Origin: Mycobacterium montefiorense
Lineage (GTDB): Bacteria > Actinomycetota > Actinomycetes > Mycobacteriales > Mycobacteriaceae
DNA: 64,000 bases
Assembly (NCBI RefSeq): GCF_003112775.1
Contig: NZ_BFCH01000019.1
Location: 1-64,000 of the forward strand
Direction of reading: 5' to 3'
Positions 58,561-64,000 of this stretch are shown here, piece by piece. A model generated the notes under the pieces. The model saw nothing but the letters and a program-made list of their open reading frames with translations. It was not told where the DNA came from and made no database searches. Each line of letters begins with the position of its first letter. Within the stretch, counting starts at the first letter, position 1. The translations under genes were made by a program, and so were the position numbers.

Positions 58561-59706
58561 GTGAACGAACTCAACGGCCGGCAGGCCGCCAGCGAGATCG
58601 TCGAGGTCGACCCCACGCCGGTGGCCGTCGAGATCGCGGTCGGCAACGGCCCGATCAGCGGCATCGCCATCAGCCGCGACGGCAGACGACTGATGGTGAC
58701 CAACTTTCGCGCTGGCAGCGTCTCGGTCATCGACACTGAATGCTTCCGGGTCGTCGATTCGATCGACGGCGTCGACGAACCGTTTGCCATTGCGGTGGAC
58801 GGGTCGGGACTACAGGCATACGTCAGCACGGCGTCGGCGTCCTATGACTCAATCCAGGTCATCGACATGTCCACGAACGCGGTGGTCGCGACGCACCCGC
58901 TGGCGCTGTCCGTCAGCGACCTAGCGGTCGATGCCGCCGGGCGCCATGTCTACGCGAGCCGCAACGCCGCCGGTGTTGTCGACCTCGCTGTCCTGGACAC
59001 CACGACCGGACGGGTTCAGGCAATCAGTGTCGCGGACGCCGCGGCGGGCACCGCGACGGAATGCGTGCGGGTGCGCCCCGACGGGACTCGGGCCTATGTG
59101 GGGATCAACGGGCCCGCCGGCGGCCGGCTCGTGGTGATCGGCACGAAAGCGCAGTCCGGTGCGGCCGGCGGCCACACCGGCTGGCGGAAGAAGCACGGCA
59201 CCGACCGCCAGACCGCATTGCAGGTCATTGACACCGTGGAGATCGGCTTGCCCGTCCGCGACGTCGCCCTGAGCCGGGGCGGTGCGCTCGCCTACGTGGC
59301 GAGTTGCGCTCCCGAGATCGGCGTCGTGGTCGACGTCATCGACACCCGGACCAACAAGATCACCAACACGCGCAAGGTCGGCGAGATCGGCGGCATTCTC
59401 ACCGGGATGACGCTGTCCGCCGACGGCGATCGCGCCTATCTGGTCAGCGACGACAGGGTCACCGTGCTGTGCACGCTGACCCACGACGTCATCGCCACCA
59501 TTGGCGCGGGCACCCAGCCGTCGTGCGTGGTGGAGAGCCCGGATGGGACGCGCCTGTACATCGCCGATTACTCCGGTGCCGTGAGCGTTGCGCCGATCGC
59601 CTCGGCCACCACGCTGGCCATCGAGAGCGCCGTGCCCAACAGCGAGCTGTCGGCGACCGGTTGGATGCTCCCCGATCTGATGCCGCAGGAGCCGGTGCCC
59701 GCCTGA
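58561..59706 (+). CDS. Seven-bladed beta-propeller protein (Rv1057 homologue)
   Basis: The 381-aa GTG-started protein consists of YVTN-type beta-propeller repeats: ISRDGRRLMVTNFRAGSVSV, DGSGLQAYVSTASASYDSIQ, DAAGRHVYASRNAAGVVDLA, RPDGTRAYVGINGPAGG, SADGDRAYLVSDDRVTVL and SPDGTRLYIADYSGAVSV. No signal peptide is evident. Homologue of Rv1057, a stress-induced gene linked to TrcRS, MprAB and SigE. Molecular role unknown. Confidence 0.88.
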   Translation: MNELNGRQAASEIVEVDPTPVAVEIAVGNGPISGIAISRDGRRLMVTNFRAGSVSVIDTECFRVVDSIDGVDEPFAIAVDGSGLQAYVSTASASYDSIQVIDMSTNAVVATHPLALSVSDLAVDAAGRHVYASRNAAGVVDLAVLDTTTGRVQAISVADAAAGTATECVRVRPDGTRAYVGINGPAGGRLVVIGTKAQSGAAGGHTGWRKKHGTDRQTALQVIDTVEIGLPVRDVALSRGGALAYVASCAPEIGVVVDVIDTRTNKITNTRKVGEIGGILTGMTLSADGDRAYLVSDDRVTVLCTLTHDVIATIGAGTQPSCVVESPDGTRLYIADYSGAVSVAPIASATTLAIESAVPNSELSATGWMLPDLMPQEPVPA

Positions 59707-59829
59707 CTCTCGGCCGGGGGTACAACACGCCTTGTCAGGGGAACCCTTTCTCCTGATGTAGCGCGGCGATACCATTCGCCCGACCGACCATGTGGCGGTG
59801 CTGCGCCGAGACCGTAAGGCGGTAGATCG

Positions 59830-61461
59830 ATGGACAGCACAATGCAGGACTTTCCGCTGACTATCTCCGCGATCATGCGGCACGGCTGCGGCGTTCACGG
59901 GGCCCGAACGGTCACCACCGCGATGGCTGACGGCTACCGCCACACCACGTACCGCGAATTGGGTCAGCAGGCGGCTCAACTGGCGAACGGGTTGCACGGC
60001 CTGGGCGTGACCGGAGATCAGCGGGTCGCGACGTTTATGTGGAACAACGCCGAGCACCTGGCGATCTACCTCGCGGCGCCCTCGATGGGGGCCGTGCTGC
60101 ACACCCTCAACATCCGCTTGTTCCCCGAGCAGATCGCCTACGTCGCCAAGGAAGCCGAAGACCAGGTCGTGCTGGTCGACATGTCGCTGGCCAAACTGCT
60201 CGCCCCGGTGCTGCCTGAGCTCGAAACGGTGCACACCGTGATCGCGGTCGGCGACGGCGATACGGCGCCGCTGCAGGAGTCGGGCAAGACGGTGCTGCGC
60301 TACGCGGAATTACTCGAGGGCCAGCCGACCGAATTCGACTGGCCACGCATCGACGAGAATTCCGCGGCCGCGATGTGCTACACCAGCGGCACCACCGGCA
60401 ACCCCAAAGGTGTTGTCTACAGCCATCGTTCGAGCTTCCTGCACGCAATGGCCACGTGCAGCACCAACGGGATGGGGGTTGGGGCCTGTGACCGGGTGCT
60501 GCCGATTGTGCCGATGTTCCACGCCAACGCATGGGGGCTGCCGTACGCGGCGGTAATGGCGGGCGCCGAATTGGTGCTGCCCGATTGCAACCTCGACGCT
60601 CGGTCGGTGATCGGCATGATCGAGAAGCTGCGGCCTACCCTGGCCGGCGCGGTACCGACCATCTGGAACGACGTGATGCATTACCTCGAAAAAGACCCCG
60701 ACCACGATATTTCGTCGCTGCGGCTGGTCGCCTGCGGCGGCTCGGCCGTTCCGGTGTCGATGATGCGCACCTTCGAAGACAAGTACAACGTCCAGATCCG
60801 GCAGCTGTGGGGCATGACCGAAACGTCGCCGCTGGCTACTTTGGCCTGGCCGCCGGTCGGAACGCCGCAAGACCGGCACTGGGCCATCCGCGGCACCCAG
60901 GGCCAACCGATATGCGGTGTGGAAATGCGGATCGTCTCCGACGACGGCACGGTGCTACCCAACGACGGTCAGGCCGTGGGTGAGGTGGAGGTCCGTGGCC
61001 CTTGGATCACCGGCTCCTACTACCGCGGGCACGACGATTCGAAATTCGATTCCGGCTGGCTGCGCACCGGCGATGTCGGTCGCATCGACGAGGAGGGCTT
61101 CGTCACCCTCACCGACCGCGCCAAGGACGTGATCAAGTCCGGCGGGGAGTGGATCTCCTCGGTGGAGTTGGAGAATTGCCTGGTCGGTCACCCCGACGTG
61201 CTCGAGGCCGCAGTCGTCGGAGTTCCCGACGAACGCTGGCAGGAACGCCCACTGGCCGTCGTCGTGCTCAACGAAGGTGCGTCAGTCAGCGCCGGCGAGC
61301 TGCGAACGTTCCTCTCGGACAAGGTCGTTCGTTGGTGGCTGCCCGAACGGTGGGCTTTTGCCGACGAAGTCCCGCGCACCAGTGTGGGTAAGTACGACAA
61401 GAAGGCGATCCGATCCCGCTACGCGGACAACGCATACGAGGTCACCGAGGCGCGCGACTGA
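59830..61461 (+). CDS. fadD14: Fatty-acid-CoA ligase FadD14
   Basis: Acyl-CoA synthetase of 543 aa, the same length as M. tuberculosis FadD14 (Rv1058). P-loop CYTSGTTGNPKGVVYSHRS, LWGMTETSPLATL, the hinge TGDVGRIDEEGFVTLTDRAKD, SGGEWISSVELEN and terminal lysine region RTSVGKYDKKAIR are all intact. It activates medium or long fatty acids to CoA thioesters. Follows the beta-propeller gene by 123 bases. Confidence 0.94.
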   Translation: MDSTMQDFPLTISAIMRHGCGVHGARTVTTAMADGYRHTTYRELGQQAAQLANGLHGLGVTGDQRVATFMWNNAEHLAIYLAAPSMGAVLHTLNIRLFPEQIAYVAKEAEDQVVLVDMSLAKLLAPVLPELETVHTVIAVGDGDTAPLQESGKTVLRYAELLEGQPTEFDWPRIDENSAAAMCYTSGTTGNPKGVVYSHRSSFLHAMATCSTNGMGVGACDRVLPIVPMFHANAWGLPYAAVMAGAELVLPDCNLDARSVIGMIEKLRPTLAGAVPTIWNDVMHYLEKDPDHDISSLRLVACGGSAVPVSMMRTFEDKYNVQIRQLWGMTETSPLATLAWPPVGTPQDRHWAIRGTQGQPICGVEMRIVSDDGTVLPNDGQAVGEVEVRGPWITGSYYRGHDDSKFDSGWLRTGDVGRIDEEGFVTLTDRAKDVIKSGGEWISSVELENCLVGHPDVLEAAVVGVPDERWQERPLAVVVLNEGASVSAGELRTFLSDKVVRWWLPERWAFADEVPRTSVGKYDKKAIRSRYADNAYEVTEARD

Positions 61462-61499
61462 GCGGCTCGTCAAGCCAGAGGTCTGAAAGGGTTAAGCGC

Positions 61500-61973
61500 A
61501 TGGCACATTCGCGTGTTGTCTCCGAATCGCTGGTGATCCCCGTGCCCGTCGAGGAGGCCTTCCACCGCACCCTGCCGGCGCCGCTTCCGGAGATTTTCAG
61601 CCGCCGGCACGGGGTGTTCCCGCCGATCAAGGAGGTCCGCGACCAGACGGGTGGTTGGGACGCGGCGGGCCAGACCCGCACTGTGGTGTTGGCCGGTGGT
61701 GGTAGCACCCGCGAGGAGTTGACCAGCGTCGACCCACCGCGATCGTTCGGCTACCGGCTCGGCAACGTCACCGGCCCGATGGCCTTGCTGGTCGACCACG
61801 TGCTGGGCGAGTGGATCTTCACCCCGGCCGCCGGCGGCACCCAGGTCACCTGGCGCTGGGACATTCACCCGCGGTCGGCGCGCAGCGCCTTGGCGCTCCC
61901 GGTGTTCGCCGCGATGTGGAAGGGCTACGCGCGCCGGTCGCTGCATGAGCTGTCGGTGCTGCTGACGCGCTGA
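61500..61973 (+). CDS. SRPBCC-fold protein
   Basis: The 157-aa protein shows the START/Bet v1-like pattern for lipid-binding polyketide cyclase-like proteins: SESLVIPVPVEEAFHRTLPAP at the start, VDPPRSFGYRLGNVTGP in the middle, GGTQVTWRWDIHPRSA and a long C-terminal helix. It may bind a hydrophobic ligand. Follows fadD14 by 38 bases on the same strand, compatible with a lipid role. Confidence 0.8.
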   Translation: MAHSRVVSESLVIPVPVEEAFHRTLPAPLPEIFSRRHGVFPPIKEVRDQTGGWDAAGQTRTVVLAGGGSTREELTSVDPPRSFGYRLGNVTGPMALLVDHVLGEWIFTPAAGGTQVTWRWDIHPRSARSALALPVFAAMWKGYARRSLHELSVLLTR

Positions 61974-62003
61974 GGCCGCAACGGCATTCGGTACCGTCGA
62001 GCC

Positions 62004-62885
62004 ATGTGTCGACTCTTTGGCCTGCACGCCGGGACGCACGCTTGCACCGCGACCTTCTGGCTGCTGGACGCACCGGACAGCCTGTCCGAACAGAGCAGGC
62101 GGAACCCGGACGGCACCGGCCTGGGTGTGTTCGAATCCAACGGCGGACCGCGGCTGTACAAGGAGCCGATCGCGGCCTGGCAGGATGCCGACTTCGCCAC
62201 CGAAGCACACCGCAAGACCGGCACGACGTTCATCGCCCACGTGCGCTACGCGACGACCGGGTCGCGCGACGTCCGCAACACCCACCCGTTTCTGCAGGAC
62301 GGCCGGATCTTCGCGCACAACGGTGTGCTTGAGGGGCTGGGGATCCTCGACGAACGGCTGCGCGAGGTCGGCACCGATGACTTGGTGCTGGGCCAAACCG
62401 ATTCCGAGCGGGTATTCGCGTTGATCACGGCATCGATCCGCGCCGCCGACGGCGATGTCTGCGCCGGCATCACCGACGCGATGACCTGGCTTGCGGCGAA
62501 CGTGCCGATCTATGCGGTCAACGTGCTGCTGAGCACGGCCACCGATATGTGGGCGCTGCGCTACCCGCAAACCCACCAGCTCTGCCTGCTGGACCGCCGC
62601 GACGGGGCACCCGATCCGGAGTTCGATTTGCGTACCAAGCGAATTCACGCCCAATCCGAAGCTCTGTGCACGCGCCCGTCGGTGGTGCTGGCGACCGAAC
62701 CGATGGACGACGACCCGCGCTGGCGTCTGCTGCATCCCGGCGAGCTGGTGCACGTCGACGGCTCGCTGCAGATCAACCGAACGATGATCCTGCCGGACCC
62801 GCCCCAGCATCTGCTGCGCCGGCAGGATCTCAGCGTCCCGGTCGAAGACGCGCAGCACGCACTGCCCAACACCAGGAAGTTGTGA
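62004..62885 (+). CDS. Class II glutamine amidotransferase
   Basis: An Ntn-hydrolase of 293 aa starting MCRLFGLHAG with the catalytic Cys2 exposed after Met removal. RNPDGTGLGVFE, FIAHVRYATTGS and the TDSERVFALI segment form the glutamine pocket. Similar to YafJ/EgtC-type enzymes; homologue of Rv1061. No synthase partner is adjacent, so the acceptor is unknown. One base separates its stop from the patatin gene. Confidence 0.9.
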   Translation: MCRLFGLHAGTHACTATFWLLDAPDSLSEQSRRNPDGTGLGVFESNGGPRLYKEPIAAWQDADFATEAHRKTGTTFIAHVRYATTGSRDVRNTHPFLQDGRIFAHNGVLEGLGILDERLREVGTDDLVLGQTDSERVFALITASIRAADGDVCAGITDAMTWLAANVPIYAVNVLLSTATDMWALRYPQTHQLCLLDRRDGAPDPEFDLRTKRIHAQSEALCTRPSVVLATEPMDDDPRWRLLHPGELVHVDGSLQINRTMILPDPPQHLLRRQDLSVPVEDAQHALPNTRKL

Positions 62886-62886
62886 C

Positions 62887-63756
62887 ATGACAATCAGACG
62901 CGCGCTGGTGCTGGCCGGTGGGGGGATAGCCGGAATCGCTTGGGAGACAGGTATTCTGCAGGGCATCGCCGATGAGTCGCCGGCCGCGGCACGGCTGCTG
63001 CTGGATTCGGATGTGCTGGTCGGCACGTCCGCGGGTTCGGCGGTCGCCGCCCAGATCGGCGCCGGCAGCACGCCCGAGGCGCTGTTCGAACGGCAAGTCG
63101 CCGAGACGTCGGCCGAAATCGATTCCGGCGTCGACTTCGAGACCATCACCGAACTGTTCTTGACCGCCCTGGCCGAGCCGTACGACGAGTCGCCGCCCAG
63201 GACGCGTCAGCAGATGCAGCGGATCGGGGCGGTGGCGCTGGGTAGCAAAACCGTGCCCGAGCCGGTCCGCCGCCAGGTGATCGTGCAGCGCCTGCCGTCG
63301 CACGACTGGCCTAGCCGCACACTGCGCATTACCGCAATCGACACGGCCACCGGCGAATTGGTGGTCTTCGACTCCGATTCGGCAGTGCAGCTTGTCGATG
63401 CGGTGGCGGCCAGTTGCGCGGTGCCGGGCGCGTGGCCGCCGGTGACGATCGCGGGTCGGCGGTACATGGACGGCGGGATCGCCAGTTCGGTGAACCTCGG
63501 TGTCGCCGACGACTGCGACGCGGCCGTGGTGTTGGTGCCCTCGGCGCCCGATGCTCCAGCACCGTTCGGCGACGGACCGGCCGCCGAGATCGCGGCGTTC
63601 GACGGCACCACATTCGCGGTGTTCGCCGACGATGGCTCGTTGAAAGCGTTCGGGCCCAACCTGTTAGACCCGCGCTGTCGGGTCAGCTCGGCCGAGGCTG
63701 GACGTGAGCAGGGTCGCCGTGAAGCGCGCGCGATCGCCCGGTTCCTGGGCGTCTGA
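62887..63756 (+). CDS. Patatin-like phospholipase
   Basis: The 289-aa protein has the oxyanion loop ALVLAGGGIAGIAWETG, the nucleophile elbow GTSAG (46-50, Ser48) and the catalytic aspartate in MDGG (Asp195). Such enzymes hydrolyse acyl lipids. Homologue of Rv1062. Its stop lies five bases from that of the convergent gene, leaving no room for a separate terminator. Confidence 0.92.
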   Translation: MTIRRALVLAGGGIAGIAWETGILQGIADESPAAARLLLDSDVLVGTSAGSAVAAQIGAGSTPEALFERQVAETSAEIDSGVDFETITELFLTALAEPYDESPPRTRQQMQRIGAVALGSKTVPEPVRRQVIVQRLPSHDWPSRTLRITAIDTATGELVVFDSDSAVQLVDAVAASCAVPGAWPPVTIAGRRYMDGGIASSVNLGVADDCDAAVVLVPSAPDAPAPFGDGPAAEIAAFDGTTFAVFADDGSLKAFGPNLLDPRCRVSSAEAGREQGRREARAIARFLGV

Positions 63757-63761
63757 TCGGA

Positions 63762-64000
63762 TCAGCCTTCGATCGCGGGCCCTACGGGTTCGGTGGCCAC
63801 GTGTTCGAGCGCATCGAGGGCCCGATCGGCCAGTAATCGGCCGACGTCGATCACCTCCGCGGCCCGGTGAAAGTCCAGGCTCCGGCAGGTCGAACGTGGT
63901 ACCTCGATCAGCAGATCGGGCGGGTAGGCCGACAGCATGTGGCGGGTGAGCGCCGACTGGGCGATGTCGAACGCCCGGTACATCACTTCGAAGCTGCCCA
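63762..64000 (-). CDS. C-terminal end of a probable patatin-like protein (partial)
   Basis: The frame enters from the right edge of the window, so the start is not seen. The visible 79 codons (SFEVMYRAFDIAQSALTRHM ... PPDLLIEVPRSTCRSLDFHR) match the end of bacterial patatin-like phospholipases, where this segment follows the catalytic Asp. By position it is the homologue of Rv1063c. Confidence 0.8.
   Translation of the reverse strand, partial: GSFEVMYRAFDIAQSALTRHMLSAYPPDLLIEVPRSTCRSLDFHRAAEVIDVGRLLADRALDALEHVATEPVGPAIEG

Overview
The window is about 65% GC and comes from a Mycobacterium chromosome. The gene order (ispE, pks16, pth, rplY, lpqT, prs, glmU, TetR, mfd, mazG, lpqU, eno, ftsB, DUF501, ppx, kdp, trcRS, esx/PPE/PE) follows the M. 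tuberculosis Rv1011-Rv1040c region. After a 15-kb insertion it resumes with homologues of Rv1056-Rv1063c (DUF427, beta-propeller, fadD14, class II amidotransferase, patatins). Several gene contents differ from M. tuberculosis as I remember it, so this is more likely a non-tuberculous species; I cannot name it.

Left backbone (1-36.77 kb): isoprenoid, nucleotide and cell-wall precursor genes, tRNA-Gln, DNA repair (mfd), glycolysis (eno) and division (ftsB). An ESX-type toxin-like gene (DUF6883) with a DUF4926 partner sits between an SDR gene and lpqT. A potassium-uptake operon (25-codon ORF, kdpF, kdpA, kdpB, kdpC, kdpD, kdpE) lies on one strand, and its kdpE is broken by a single stop codon. 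TrcR/TrcS and an esx-PPE-PE cluster follow.

Mobile element (36.77-51.88 kb): a 15,066-bp integrative element lies in a tRNA-Leu(UAA) gene. The host 5' half of the tRNA is stranded at the left end. A complete tRNA is rebuilt at the right end from an element-supplied 5' half plus the host 3' half; one acceptor-stem base shows which copy is which. Repeated CACTGCGGTAT sites at both ends and at the int promoter look like integrase arm sites. The right part carries int, xis and a phage-type ATPase. The cargo includes two candidate conflict systems: (i) a 59-aa protein coupled to a Rad50-like ATPase with a zinc hook, a possible HEPN-like tail and a C-terminal zinc ribbon; (ii) a FtsH/Cdc48-type AAA ATPase and a small zinc-ribbon protein, divergent from an Xre regulator coupled to a subtilisin-like protease, with an inverted-repeat operator between them. 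A zinc-finger recombinase-like protein and a flavin-oxidase-like protein are also carried.

Right backbone (51.9-64 kb): DUF732 secreted protein, methyltransferase, membrane protein, phytase-like lipoprotein, dienelactone hydrolase, DUF6295, DUF427, a beta-propeller protein (Rv1057 homologue, a reported TrcR target), FadD14, SRPBCC protein, amidotransferase and two patatin-like genes, the last cut by the window edge.
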